A DNA stretch of 64,000 nt from JACMNW01 sp963708425. Lineage in GTDB: Bacteria > Pseudomonadota > Alphaproteobacteria > Rhodobacterales > Rhodobacteraceae. The stretch spans positions 310,001 through 374,000 of the forward strand of contig OY970206.1 in assembly GCA_963708425.1 (NCBI GenBank), given 5' to 3'. This document shows, in pieces, positions 25,533-34,991 of the stretch. The notes beneath the pieces were generated by a model. It was not told the origin of the DNA. It was given only the letters and a program-made list of their open reading frames with translations, and ran no database searches. The translations under genes were made by a program, and so were the position numbers. Positions within the stretch are counted from its first letter, which is position 1, and each line of letters starts with the position of its first letter.

Positions 25533-27974
25533 TCACATGCGCACCCGTTCAGATTTCGGATCGTACATCGCCACCAGCAAGGCAACGGCTTCATGCCGCT
25601 GCCCCGCAATTTCAATTTCGTAAGCAGATGCAAGCACATCCGCCTCAGTTTCGCCCCGACACGGCACATAGCCAAGCCCGATCGACGCCCCTAGGAAGTG
25701 GCCGTAGTTGCCCGATGTGATCGGCCCGACAATCTTGCCATCCCGCACGATGGCCTCGTTGTGGTACACCATTGGCATAGGGTCTTTGAGACGGAACTGC
25801 AGCATTCTGCGGTCCAAACCCGAATCGCGCTTGCGCAAAACCGCGTCGCGCCCGATGAAATCCGGTTTCTTGGTGCGCACGGCAAAGCCTAGCCCAGCCT
25901 CCAACACATGGTCTTCGTCGGTGATGTCATGGCCAAAGTGCCGATAGGCCTTCTCAATCCGGCACGAATCCAGCGTATGCAACCCGCACAGCTTCAATCC
26001 CAAATCCGCTGCTTCCAGCGCCTCGAACACATGCGCTGTCTGGTCGGCGCTGATATACAACTCCCACCCCAATTCGCCCACATACGTCACCCGGTGCGCC
26101 CGTGCCAACCCCATACCGATTTCGATTTCTCTCGCTGTACCAAATGGATGCGCGTCATTGCTAAAGTCATTCGGGCTAACCGCTTGCAGCAGTTCACGCG
26201 ATTTCGGCCCCATCACGCACAGCACGGATTCCGCCGCCGTCATATCAGTGATCACGACATACGCATCGCCGACATGCCGCCGCATCCACGCCAGATCACG
26301 CTGCAACGTCGCCCCCGGCACCACTGCCAGATACGCCGTTTCCGACAGCCGCGTCACGGTCAAATCACACTCAATACCCCCCGCCGCGTTCAGCATCTGG
26401 GTATAGACAATCCGCCCAACGGCCACATCCATCTGATTGCCGCAAACCTTGTTCAGAAACGCACAGGCATCGCGTCCCTCAACCCGGATTTTGCCGAAAG
26501 AAGTCATATCGAACAGCCCAACCCCGGTCCGCACTGCCATATGTTCGGCCTTCTGGTTGTCAAACCAGTTCTGCCGCCCCCAACTATACTGATATTCCCG
26601 TACCTGCCCCGGGCCCGCGAACCAGTTCGCCCGCTCCCACCCGGCAGCCTCGCCAAACACGGCCCCCCGCGCTTTCAGATGCTCGTGCAACGGTGACCGC
26701 CGCACCCCCCGCGCCGTCGCAAACTGCCGATAGGGGTAATGATCGGCATACAGCAGACCCAGCGTTTCCGTCACCCGTTCCCGCAAATACTTACGGTTCC
26801 TCTGGAACGGCTGCGCCCGCCGAATGTCCACTTCCCACAGATCAAACGGCGCTTCGCCTTCGGTAATCCAATGCGCCAGTGCCATGCCAGCCCCACCTGA
26901 CCCGGCAATCCCAACCGAGTTATACCCCGCCGCCACCCAATACCCGCCGAGTTCCGGGGCTTCCCCCAAATAATAGCGATCATCGGGGGTAAAGCTTTCC
27001 GGCCCGTTGAAAAACGTATGTATCCCCGCGGTTTGAAACAGCGGCACCCGGTTCATCGCGTGTTCCAGAATGGGTTGGAAATGATCCCAATCCTCGGGCA
27101 GCGTATCGAACATGAAATCGTCCCGGATGCCGGTCATGCCCCAGGGCTTGGCCACCGGCTCGAACGCGCCGACCATCATCTTGCCCGCGTCGGATTTGTA
27201 ATAGGCGCATTCATCGGGCACCCGCAGCACTGGCAAATGGCCAAGCCCTTCAATCGGTTCGGTAACCAGATAGAAATGCTCGCAGGCATGCAGCGGCAGC
27301 GTTACGCCCGACGCCTCGGCCAAATCGCGCCCCCACATGCCACCACAATTCACCACCACATCGGTGGCAATATGCCCCCGCTCGCCGTCGCTGCCGACAT
27401 AATCTACGCCAGTGACACGACCATTCGCGCGTGTCACCGCAACAACCTTGGTATGCTCGAATATCTGCGCGCCCTGCATCCGCGCACCCTTGGCCAGCGC
27501 CATCGCGATATTCGCCGGGTCGCATTGGCCATCCAGCGGCAGATGCACCGCCCCCACCACATCACCAATTTCCAGATGCGGGTACATCGCCTTGGCCTCG
27601 GTCGGGCTAATCTCCTGTACATCGACATCGAAAATCCGCGCCACGGTGGCTTGGCGCAGCAGTTCTTCATGCCGCGCCGCCGTCAGCGCGACAGAAATCG
27701 AGCCAACCTGCCGCATCCCCGTTTCAATGCCGGTTTCGGCCGCCAGCTTCACATACAGATCGGCGGAATACTTCGCCAACCGCGTCATGTTCGCCGACCC
27801 ACGCAGTTGCCCAATCAACCCCGCCGCGTGCCATGTGGTGCCCGATGTCAGTTGCTTGCGCTCCAACAGCACCACATCGGTCCACCCGGCCTTCGCCAGA
27901 TGATAGGCAACCGAACTGCCCGACACACCGCCGCCAATCACCACCGCCCGCGCTGTTTTTGGAACCTGCACCAT
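25533..27974 (-). CDS. Dimethylglycine/sarcosine dehydrogenase-like flavoprotein with GcvT domain (1)
   Basis: 813 residues. The N-terminal half is a DAO-type FAD domain: VIGGGVSGSSVAYHLAKAG, LLERKQLTSGTTWHAAG (TWHAAG holds the covalent FAD histidine in characterised relatives) and NCGGMWGRDLAEASGV. The C-terminal half is a folate-binding GcvT-like domain: ANWFAGPGQ, TGVGLFDMTSFGKIRVEG, YVGELGWELYI and RIEKAYRHFGHDI. Such enzymes oxidatively demethylate N-methyl amino acids and pass the methyl to tetrahydrofolate. It lies between the MttB-like gene and a second flavoprotein of identical length. Confidence 0.92.
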   Translation of the reverse strand: MVQVPKTARAVVIGGGVSGSSVAYHLAKAGWTDVVLLERKQLTSGTTWHAAGLIGQLRGSANMTRLAKYSADLYVKLAAETGIETGMRQVGSISVALTAARHEELLRQATVARIFDVDVQEISPTEAKAMYPHLEIGDVVGAVHLPLDGQCDPANIAMALAKGARMQGAQIFEHTKVVAVTRANGRVTGVDYVGSDGERGHIATDVVVNCGGMWGRDLAEASGVTLPLHACEHFYLVTEPIEGLGHLPVLRVPDECAYYKSDAGKMMVGAFEPVAKPWGMTGIRDDFMFDTLPEDWDHFQPILEHAMNRVPLFQTAGIHTFFNGPESFTPDDRYYLGEAPELGGYWVAAGYNSVGIAGSGGAGMALAHWITEGEAPFDLWEVDIRRAQPFQRNRKYLRERVTETLGLLYADHYPYRQFATARGVRRSPLHEHLKARGAVFGEAAGWERANWFAGPGQVREYQYSWGRQNWFDNQKAEHMAVRTGVGLFDMTSFGKIRVEGRDACAFLNKVCGNQMDVAVGRIVYTQMLNAAGGIECDLTVTRLSETAYLAVVPGATLQRDLAWMRRHVGDAYVVITDMTAAESVLCVMGPKSRELLQAVSPNDFSNDAHPFGTAREIEIGMGLARAHRVTYVGELGWELYISADQTAHVFEALEAADLGLKLCGLHTLDSCRIEKAYRHFGHDITDEDHVLEAGLGFAVRTKKPDFIGRDAVLRKRDSGLDRRMLQFRLKDPMPMVYHNEAIVRDGKIVGPITSGNYGHFLGASIGLGYVPCRGETEADVLASAYEIEIAGQRHEAVALLVAMYDPKSERVRM

Positions 27975-27984
27975 CGTCCTACTT

Positions 27985-28032
27985 TCTTCTGTTCACAAAT
28001 ATCCCGGGGGTGCGGGGGCTGGCCCCCCGCTT
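27985..28032. repeat. AAATATCC-type motif with GC-rich hairpin
   Basis: TTCTGTTCACAAATATCCC (27987-28005) is followed by the hairpin GCGGGGGCTGGCCCCCCGC (28012-28030). It occupies the 68-base gap between the two flavoprotein genes. Related motifs lie at 19545, 25488 and 48703. It could act as a processing or attenuation site. Confidence 0.55.
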
Positions 28033-28042
28033 TTCCAGATCA

Positions 28043-30484
28043 TCACGCGCGAATGCGCTCATTTTTTGCGTCCCACAGCGGTGCGTCAGTCTGCACCACC
28101 GCAGGATAGCGCTTCCCGAAAATCTCTACCTCCAGCACTGTTCCCGGCACGTTCAGATCGGCCCGCAACATGCCCAGCGCCACGCAAGCCCCCACCCGGT
28201 GCCCGTAGTAGCCGCTGGTTGTTTCGCCCACCACTTTGCCGCTATGCCAAAGCGTCGACATGTAGGGCGGGTCTTGCTCGCCTGCCTGCACGATCAAGGT
28301 GCAGAAACGCCTGGTCACTCCGGCCTGCAGTTCAGCAGCCAGTGCCGCCTTGCCGCGAAACTCCGGCTTCGCCCAATCGACAAACCGCTCCAACCCGCCT
28401 TGCAGCACTGTGTAATCGGTTGAAAGATCGCCCTTCCACGCGCGATACCCCTTCTCGATCCGAAGCGAGTTCAGCGCGAACATGCCAAACGGGCGCAGGC
28501 CCAGCGGCTTGCCCGCCGCCATCACCGCGTCGAAAACCACTGGCGTATCAGCGATGCGTGAATGGATTTCCCAGCCCAGTTCGCCAGCAAAAGACACCCG
28601 CATCAGGAACACTTCGGCCCCGCCAACCTGCGCCGTCTGGAAGGTCAGCCAGCCCTTCGCCAGATCCGCATCAGAAACCGCCGCCAATATCTCGCGCGAT
28701 CTTGGCCCGGTCAGAATCTGCGTCGACCATTCCGTCGTGTGGTCAGTCAGCCTTAGACCTGCGTCCAGATGACTCGCCAACCAGTCGCGATCATGCGCCT
28801 GCGCCGTGGCCGCCGTGATCAGCAGCACCTCATCCGGCCCAATCCGCGCCACCGACATCTCGGTCACGATGCGACCTTTGTCATCGGCGAAATACGCCAG
28901 CCCCAGCCGCCCCACCGATGGCACCTTGCCGGTGATCTGGCGCGCCAGCCAGTCGGCCACGCCCGCACCCTTCACCACAAACCGCGAAAATCCCGGCAAA
29001 TCAAGAATACCTGCCGCATCCCGCACCGCCTCACATTCCGCCTTCACCGCGCCAAACCATGGCCCTTCGCGGTTCCACGTCTGCGTGCCCGCCTCGGATG
29101 TATCGTCGCCGGGCCGCGCATACCACAACGCCCGTTCCCAGCCATTGTATGCCCCAAACTGTGCCCCCAAGGCAGCAACCCGGTCATGCACCGCCGACAG
29201 CTTCTTGCCCCGCCCTTCAGGCCAGGCGTGGTGCGGAAAGTGCATGGCGTATTCGTGGCCGTAAACTTCCATCCCCTTCTTGATGCAGTAGTCCTGATCC
29301 TCAAACCCGGTAAACCGGCGCGGGTCGCATGACCACATGTCCCATTCGGTGGCCCCTTCAGTGATCCATTCCGCCAGCACCTTGCCCGCACCGCCCGCCT
29401 GACAAATGCCAAACGTAAACACGCACGCCTCAAATGCATTCGGCACACCCGGCATCGGGCCAATCAAGGGATTGCCGTCCGGCGTATAGGGGATTGGACC
29501 GTTGATCACTTTCGTCAACGGTGCCTTTTCCAGCAACGGCACCCTCGCCATGGCATCATTGATGTACCACTCCAACCGCTCCAGATCGTCTGGGAACAGC
29601 TGGAAACTGAAATCTTCCGGGAACGGGTCATCCGGTGTCACCCAATGCGCCTTGCAATTGCGCTCATACGGGCCAAGGTTGAAGCCGTTCTTTTCCTGCC
29701 GCAGATAGTAGCTGCTGTCCACATCGCGCAGCAGGGGCAGCTTCTTGCCGGTCGCTTTGGTGTGCACGGCAACTTCCGGCACGGTGTCAAACAGCATGTA
29801 CTGATGGCTCATCACCATCATCGGCACATCGCGGCTAAACCATTTGCCCACTTCGCGGGCATAATACCCCGCCGCATTCACCACATATTGGCAGCGGATA
29901 TCGCCCTTGTGGGTCGACACAACCCAGTCGTCGCCCTCGCGCCGCACACCCGTTGCCGGACAAAACCGCTCGATCCGCGCCCCCAGCTGACGCGCCCCTT
30001 TGGCCAACGCCTGCGTCAATTGCGCCGGATCAATATCGCCATCATAGGGGTCGTACAACGCCCCGGTCAGATCGTGCGTTTCAAGGAACGGGTAGTATTC
30101 CGCAATCTGATCCGGACTCAGGATCTTCAGATCCATCCCCTGATAGCGGCCCATGCCGACTACCCGTTCAAATTCCTGCAAGCGCTCCGCACTATGCGCC
30201 AGCCGGATTGATCCGGTGACGTGATAGTTCATCGGGTAATCCACCGTCGCCCCCAGCGTGCGATACAGTTCCGCCGAATAGCGCTGCATGTTCATGATCG
30301 ACCAGCTGGATGAAAACGTCGGCACATTACCCGCCGCATGCCAGGTAGACCCCGCCGTCAGTTCATTCTTCTCCAGCAGCACGCAATCGGTCCATCCAGC
30401 CAGCGCCAGATGATACAGCGACGACACCCCAACAGCGCCGCCACCAATGATCACCACCCGCGCCGTACTAGGAAAATCTGACAT
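28043..30484 (-). CDS. Dimethylglycine/sarcosine dehydrogenase-like flavoprotein with GcvT domain (2)
   Basis: 813 residues from the ATG at 30484, preceded by GAGGAACGGC; the frame extends upstream to 30523. FAD domain: VIIGGGAVGVSSLYHLALAG, ELTAGSTWHAAGN and VNAAGYYAREVGKW. C-terminal GcvT-like domain: GAYNGWERALWYA, LDLPGFSRFVVKGAG, VSFAGELGWEIHS and RIEKGYRAWKGDL. It is clearly a paralogue of the neighbour at 25533 but well diverged, so the two probably act on successive methylated intermediates. First gene of the leftward operon, divergent from the LysR gene. Confidence 0.92.
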   Translation of the reverse strand: MSDFPSTARVVIIGGGAVGVSSLYHLALAGWTDCVLLEKNELTAGSTWHAAGNVPTFSSSWSIMNMQRYSAELYRTLGATVDYPMNYHVTGSIRLAHSAERLQEFERVVGMGRYQGMDLKILSPDQIAEYYPFLETHDLTGALYDPYDGDIDPAQLTQALAKGARQLGARIERFCPATGVRREGDDWVVSTHKGDIRCQYVVNAAGYYAREVGKWFSRDVPMMVMSHQYMLFDTVPEVAVHTKATGKKLPLLRDVDSSYYLRQEKNGFNLGPYERNCKAHWVTPDDPFPEDFSFQLFPDDLERLEWYINDAMARVPLLEKAPLTKVINGPIPYTPDGNPLIGPMPGVPNAFEACVFTFGICQAGGAGKVLAEWITEGATEWDMWSCDPRRFTGFEDQDYCIKKGMEVYGHEYAMHFPHHAWPEGRGKKLSAVHDRVAALGAQFGAYNGWERALWYARPGDDTSEAGTQTWNREGPWFGAVKAECEAVRDAAGILDLPGFSRFVVKGAGVADWLARQITGKVPSVGRLGLAYFADDKGRIVTEMSVARIGPDEVLLITAATAQAHDRDWLASHLDAGLRLTDHTTEWSTQILTGPRSREILAAVSDADLAKGWLTFQTAQVGGAEVFLMRVSFAGELGWEIHSRIADTPVVFDAVMAAGKPLGLRPFGMFALNSLRIEKGYRAWKGDLSTDYTVLQGGLERFVDWAKPEFRGKAALAAELQAGVTRRFCTLIVQAGEQDPPYMSTLWHSGKVVGETTSGYYGHRVGACVALGMLRADLNVPGTVLEVEIFGKRYPAVVQTDAPLWDAKNERIRA

Positions 30485-30587
30485 GCCGTTCCTCGTCAAT
30501 TTGGGCGGAGTATCGGTCGCCACGCACAGGCTTTCAATTCGCCAATCACCGCGCTATTGATCGGAAAAACCGATTAGAGGTTGGCCT
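30485..30587. promoter_or_regulatory. Divergent promoter with LysR T-N11-A box
   Basis: ATCGGAAAAACCGAT at 30560-30574 is a perfect interrupted palindrome that fits the LysR motif T-N11-A (T30561, A30573). It lies 14 bases before the GTG start of the LysR gene and about 75 bases before the first catabolic gene, a common arrangement for a regulator that controls both sides. Confidence 0.65.
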
Positions 30588-31439
30588 GTGCATATCGAAC
30601 TGATCGAAACCTTCCTCGACCTGATCGAAACCCGCAGCTTCAACCGAACTGCGGAACGGCTAGGCATCACCCAATCCTCGGTTTCGGGTCGGGTCGCATC
30701 GTTAGAGGCGTCGTTAAATGTCCGCCTCTTCACCCGCTCCCGCGCGGGCACTGATCTTACCACCGAAGGCCTGCGGTTCGAACAACACGCGCGCACCTTG
30801 CGCCACGAATGGCACGAGGCGCGCCGCCGTATCCAACCGCAAGGGGACGCCGCTATCACCTTGCGCCTTGGTATCCAGAACGATCTGGCCGCCGGCCTTA
30901 TCGGCGATTGGATGGTCGAATTTCGCGCCCGCCTGCCCGAATGCGCGTTCTATATCGAACCCGATTATTCCACGCAGATGTGCCTTGATCTGCTGACCGG
31001 CGCGCTCGACTTCGCGGTTCTGTTCACGCCAAAACCGCAGCCCGATCTGCATTTCACCACGCTGGGCGACATGGCTTACCGCCTGATCAGTTCCGACACC
31101 GATCACAGCACTGGGCTGACCCCCGCCCGCCACATCGTGCCGCATTTTTCCCCGGCGTTCGAACGCGAACACCGCGCGTTGTTACCGAACCTAGCCATCA
31201 CGCCGATCTCAGTCGGCCAAAGCCTGACCGTAACAGCACTGCTCAACACCATGGGCGGATCAGGCTTCGTGATGGAGCCAACCGCGCACCAAATGGTCGC
31301 CACGGGCCGCTTTCACATGGTCAAAGACGTGGTCGCCATGCACCAGCCAGTGTTCGCCGCCACTCACATACGCAACCGCACCAGCCGCCTGCACCGCGAA
31401 TTGCTGCGCATCGTGCAAAAGCACTTCATCACCCGCTGA
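30588..31439 (+). CDS. LysR-family transcriptional regulator
   Basis: 283 residues with a GTG start. Winged-helix HTH at 1-60: IETFLDLIETRSFNRTAERLGITQSSVSGRVASLE, LFTRSRAG, TTEG. The remainder is a substrate-binding-type effector domain (about 90-280) with diverged sequence. Divergent from the methylamine catabolic operon and next to a T-N11-A box, so probably its regulator. The effector is unknown; a pathway metabolite would be usual for LysR proteins. Confidence 0.9.
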   Translation: MHIELIETFLDLIETRSFNRTAERLGITQSSVSGRVASLEASLNVRLFTRSRAGTDLTTEGLRFEQHARTLRHEWHEARRRIQPQGDAAITLRLGIQNDLAAGLIGDWMVEFRARLPECAFYIEPDYSTQMCLDLLTGALDFAVLFTPKPQPDLHFTTLGDMAYRLISSDTDHSTGLTPARHIVPHFSPAFEREHRALLPNLAITPISVGQSLTVTALLNTMGGSGFVMEPTAHQMVATGRFHMVKDVVAMHQPVFAATHIRNRTSRLHRELLRIVQKHFITR

Positions 31440-31447
31440 ACTTCGGC

Positions 31448-32373
31448 CTATAGAAAAACCGGGTTCGACCACGCCCGCTTGCCTGCCGCATCCACCACTG
31501 TCACCCGCAACCAAGGCGAGCCATTCAAGCGGGCCAGCGGCACCTCGGTGCGCGTCATCGAATGCCCATGTACCGCCTTCGCCCCAGTTCCGGTGCCCTG
31601 CACAATCGCCGCCGAGATCGCAGAGCTTTCAACCACCACCACATTCCCCTCAACCCGCACATCGCGCAGGTCCGGCCCTTGACTGGAATAGAAATCCCCC
31701 GCCTTCAGTGCAGTCAACAAAGCCTCGGCGAATTTTCGGTGGCTTTCACCATCACCCAGCCACCAAAATGATCAGGCTCGCTAAAATGCGCATCATCCGT
31801 CGCGATCATACTTAGCGCACGGCCTTCGGTCAGCAGCAGATCGGCAATGCCAAAACCATCCGCCCGGTCGCAACTCACCGCACAGCCGTGATTATAAACC
31901 TCCACCGCATGAGCGGCGGTTATGCTGCGGGCATCGGCCAGCGTCAGGCCAGACCATTGCGGATGCGCGACGGCAACAAAAGCCCCCGCCGCCACCGCCC
32001 GCGCTGCAAGTTCTGGGCCGGTTTCCTGCCCGTCGACCACACCAAAGTGCGGCGCATTGCCCGGCGCAAAATCAGACGGCAAACCAACCGCCAAAATGTG
32101 CCACAACTCACCGTTCAACATCGGCCCGGAATGCAGTTCCGCCCCCAAGATGGTGGTGAAGCCTGTGTCCCTAAACGGCACCGTATCGACAATCGGATAG
32201 CCATAATGCCCGATGAAATGATCGGTTAAAGCCATAAAATCATAGCCCTCGGCGCGGTAGCGGCGACACACCTCGGCAGGTTCCAGCACCCCATCCGACC
32301 GGTTAGAATGCGTGTGCAAATTTCCGCGCCAGAACCGGCCCGGTGCAGTGAACGCGGAAAGACGTTTGGTCAT
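31448..32373 (-). pseudogene. PHP-domain phosphoesterase-like gene with a frameshift
   Basis: The 5' frame (31714-32373) has the PHP metal motifs GNLHTHSNRSDG, ALTDHF, GAELHSG, AVAHPQWSG and ATDDAHF, and breaks after VKATENSP. The continuation LTALKAGDFYSSQGPDL lies in another frame (31448-31720). One extra G near 31725 (CCGAGG to CCGGAGG) would join them into a protein of about 308 residues. PHP proteins are metal-dependent phosphoesterases. The active-site half is intact, so a truncated protein could keep activity. Converges on the LysR gene with an eight-base gap. Confidence 0.78.
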
Positions 32374-32559
32374 GATAGTCCCCGATGTGATTTGGTCCGA
32401 ACCTTAGCCAGTCTTCGGCAACAGGAAAATGACCAAACGCATTGGGCGGCCCTCACCCACCGCGTCATTGACCAAATCCCACAACAGCCTATCTACCCAC
32501 AGCTTACAAACCTGCCGCGACAGCCTTGCAGCAGCCCCCGGTCCTGTTAGAACGCTGCC

Positions 32560-33072
32560 ATGGGTGATACTCTGCCTGATCAAAATATGCTGCCCGGCCC
32601 CGATACACTGCGGGTCTTACGTGATGCTCTGGGTCGTTTTGTCACCGGAGTCACTGTTGTCACAACTCAAACCAATGACGGCCCCGTCGGATTTACCGCC
32701 AACAGCTTCGCCTCAGTCTCGCTCGACCCACCGCTGGTTCTGTGGTCGCCCGCCAGATCCTCGACCAGGTTCCCGATCTTTTCCGCCGCGCAAAGCTTCA
32801 GCATCCATATTCTGGACACCAGCCAAGCCGATATCGCTGCAAGGTTCTCGCGCGGCGGCATCGGATTTGATGACTTAGAAAGAAACTATTCCGAAGACGG
32901 CGTGCCGCTGATCAGCAATAGCCTTGCCCGCTTCGATTGCCATCAACACGCCACCCATGACGGCGGCGATCACCTGATCATCATCGGTCGCGTCATCCGC
33001 TTTGCCCTGCGTAATGGTACGCCACTGGTGTTCAGCCAAGGCGGCTACGGCGGCTTCACGCCCGACGCATAA
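32560..33072 (+). CDS. Flavin reductase family protein
   Basis: 170 residues. FMN-binding split-barrel pattern of NAD(P)H:flavin oxidoreductases: LGRFVTGVTVVTT, VGFTANSFASVSLDPPLVLW, FSIHILDTSQADIAARFS, and HHLIIIGRV-like HLIIIGRVIRF. These enzymes supply reduced flavin to two-component monooxygenases, or act as monooxygenase components. No monooxygenase partner is adjacent, so the partner is unknown. Length normal. Confidence 0.88.
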   Translation: MGDTLPDQNMLPGPDTLRVLRDALGRFVTGVTVVTTQTNDGPVGFTANSFASVSLDPPLVLWSPARSSTRFPIFSAAQSFSIHILDTSQADIAARFSRGGIGFDDLERNYSEDGVPLISNSLARFDCHQHATHDGGDHLIIIGRVIRFALRNGTPLVFSQGGYGGFTPDA

Positions 33073-33073
33073 A

Positions 33074-33117
33074 GCGCATTCCGAAAAGTGGACCCCGGTT
33101 TTCGGACGAAATGCGCG
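33074..33117. repeat. Palindromic intergenic repeat (AAAA-TGGA-CCGGTTTT family), copy 1
   Basis: GCGCATT...AATGCGC outer arms enclose CCGAAAAGTGGACCCCGGTTTTCGG, forming a long hairpin. It sits between the convergent ends of the flavin reductase and SDR genes. Such elements are widespread in alphaproteobacterial intergenic regions. A relative with different outer arms is at 59002-59041. Confidence 0.75.
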
Positions 33118-33125
33118 GGAAAAAG

Positions 33126-33869
33126 CTATCCCCGCCCGATATAGGGCATCGAATTGGCCATCAGCGTAATGAACGGCACATTCACCGACAGCGGCAAGCC
33201 CGCCATATGCAGCACGGCATCCGCCACGTGGCCCGCATCCATCACCGCCTCAACCCGGACCGTGCCGTCGGCCTGCGGCACACCGCTGGTAAACGCCTGC
33301 GCCATCGATGTCAGCGCATTGCCGATATCAATCTGCCCAGCCGCAATATTGAACGCCCGCCCGTCCAGCGACAGCGTGCGCGTAAGCCCGGTCACTGCAT
33401 GCTTCGACATCGTATAGGGCACCGATCCCGGCCGTGGCACGTGGGCAGAGATTGACCCATTGTTGATGATCCGCCCCCCCTGTGGGTCTTGCCGCCGCAT
33501 CAAGCCAAACGCCGCACGCGCCACCAGAAACATGCCGGTGATGTTGACCGACGACAGCGCCAGCCAATCCTCCACCGCAATTTCATCAATTGGTGCCGCC
33601 TTCAGCGATTGCCCGGCATTATTGAACAACACATCGAGCCGCCCCCAATCTGCCGTCAACGTGGCAAACGCCGCGTCAACCGACCCCGGATCTGCCACAT
33701 CACACGGCAGAACCAACGCCGCCTTGGCCCCATCTGCCGTTTCCGCCAAAGCATCCGCCCGCCGCCCAACCAAGGCCACGCCCCATCCCGCCGCCAAAAA
33801 CGCCCGCGCCGTGACACGGCCGATCCCAGACCCTGCCCCGGTGATCATGATCTTGCCTGTCTTGGTCAT
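33126..33869 (-). CDS. Short-chain dehydrogenase/reductase
   Basis: 247 residues. Classical SDR: MITGAGSGIGRVTARAFLAAG, NNAG in LFNNAGQS, catalytic Ser in NNGSISAHVPRPGSVPYTMSKHAVTGLT (Tyr-x-x-x-Lys), and a normal length. NAD(P)-dependent; the substrate cannot be told. A GntR/LacI-type palindrome lies 72 bases upstream, so it may respond to a sugar acid, but this is inference only. Confidence 0.9.
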   Translation of the reverse strand: MTKTGKIMITGAGSGIGRVTARAFLAAGWGVALVGRRADALAETADGAKAALVLPCDVADPGSVDAAFATLTADWGRLDVLFNNAGQSLKAAPIDEIAVEDWLALSSVNITGMFLVARAAFGLMRRQDPQGGRIINNGSISAHVPRPGSVPYTMSKHAVTGLTRTLSLDGRAFNIAAGQIDIGNALTSMAQAFTSGVPQADGTVRVEAVMDAGHVADAVLHMAGLPLSVNVPFITLMANSMPYIGRG

Positions 33870-34290
33870 TTGGTGCGCTCCGTGCCGAGGTGATTTGTCG
33901 GCGCGATATTGCAGGTTTCAGCAGCAAGAGGAAAGAGCGAGTGTTAACGATAACACGTCCAACCCAAAACAGGTCAGTCCAGCCTTACCCAAACCAACCG
34001 GATTCGCCTCTGCCGCGGCGCGGCGACGTCGTGATCCGCGTTCTGCTCACCTGTCATGCAACAACTTCGCTGCACTAACTGGTTCATCAAAATTAAGTCG
34101 GCAACTTTCCGCCCACAGCCCCGCCATATCACCCCGGAAACTGTGGCGAAATCGTAACAGACCCGCGCCACAGACCCCGCTCACGCACATCTCAATATTT
34201 GACAATTGGTAGTGATCAGCCCAAAATGCACTAAGTATAGTAGAAATAGACGATCGTACCCGTTGTAGCTTTACCTGAAGGAATGGTGAC
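33870..34290. promoter_or_regulatory. 421-bp intergenic region with a candidate LacI-type operator
   Basis: No gene seen. GTGTTAACGATAACAC at 33941-33956 is an inverted repeat with a four-base spacer, similar in form to GntR/LacI-family operators. TTGACA at 34199-34204, with CAAAAT 17 bases later (34222-34227), is a possible promoter for the VPLPA-CTERM gene. The region is more AT-rich than its surroundings. RBS GAAGGAA precedes the ATG at 34291. Confidence 0.4.
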
Positions 34291-34980
34291 ATGAAAAAAT
34301 TACTAACCGCCGTAGCTTTTGTATTAGCCCAAGCCAGTTTCGCTCCCGCTGCCACAATGACATTCGATAATTTCGACTTTGCGACAGCAGATGTCCTATC
34401 CCGCACCTACACAGAATCCGGCATTACAGCCAATGGAAATGGCCTCATTATTGAGTCGTTTGCGCGCGGCGGCGGGACCAGCGTTTATCTTGCAGATGGC
34501 GGATGGGGGGGGCCGACGTCTTTAGCCTTCACGATGGCAAGCCTGTTCGATGCCGTAAGCTTTGATTTGACGCCCGGCATCTTTGATTACTTTGTGACAA
34601 ATACACTGACAGGCGCGTCAGACCGTGGCAGCTTCGTAAATGTCCGTGTGCAAGGCTTTGATGCAAACGGCCTCGTCGCTTCGACAGTCTTTGACATGGG
34701 CAGCGGCGTAGGGGCCGCAACAACCTATGTCTTGGGCGCAGCCTTCAAGAACCTGTCCAGCCTGGTGATCGGCTTTGGCCCAACTCCCAGCTTCAGCACA
34801 CCAACACCGGTAGGCCCAAACTTGGTGGGACAATGCACCAACATCCCCTGCTCGCGCTACCGGCTAGATAACGTCAATCTGGCCCCAGTGCCGCTGCCTG
34901 CGACGTTATCGCTGATGGTGGTTGCCTTGGCTGGCATCGGCGTTGCCGCACGTCGTCGTCGGGCAACCGTCAACGTCTAA
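34291..34980 (+). CDS. VPLPA-CTERM sorting-domain secreted protein
   Basis: 229 residues. Signal peptide MKKLLTAVAFVLAQASF..APA (about 1-21), a central beta-rich domain rich in Gly/Thr/Ser with the start MTFDNFDFA, and a C-terminal sorting signal: VPLPATL, a hydrophobic helix (about 203-220) and an RRRR cluster. This tripartite tail is the VPLPA-CTERM form of PEP-CTERM, processed by an exosortase. No exosortase gene lies in the window. Base composition is clearly more AT-rich than that of neighbours, which hints at transfer or relaxed selection. A strong terminator follows. Function unknown. Confidence 0.85.
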   Translation: MKKLLTAVAFVLAQASFAPAATMTFDNFDFATADVLSRTYTESGITANGNGLIIESFARGGGTSVYLADGGWGGPTSLAFTMASLFDAVSFDLTPGIFDYFVTNTLTGASDRGSFVNVRVQGFDANGLVASTVFDMGSGVGAATTYVLGAAFKNLSSLVIGFGPTPSFSTPTPVGPNLVGQCTNIPCSRYRLDNVNLAPVPLPATLSLMVVALAGIGVAARRRRATVNV

Positions 34981-34991
34981 GCAAATACACC

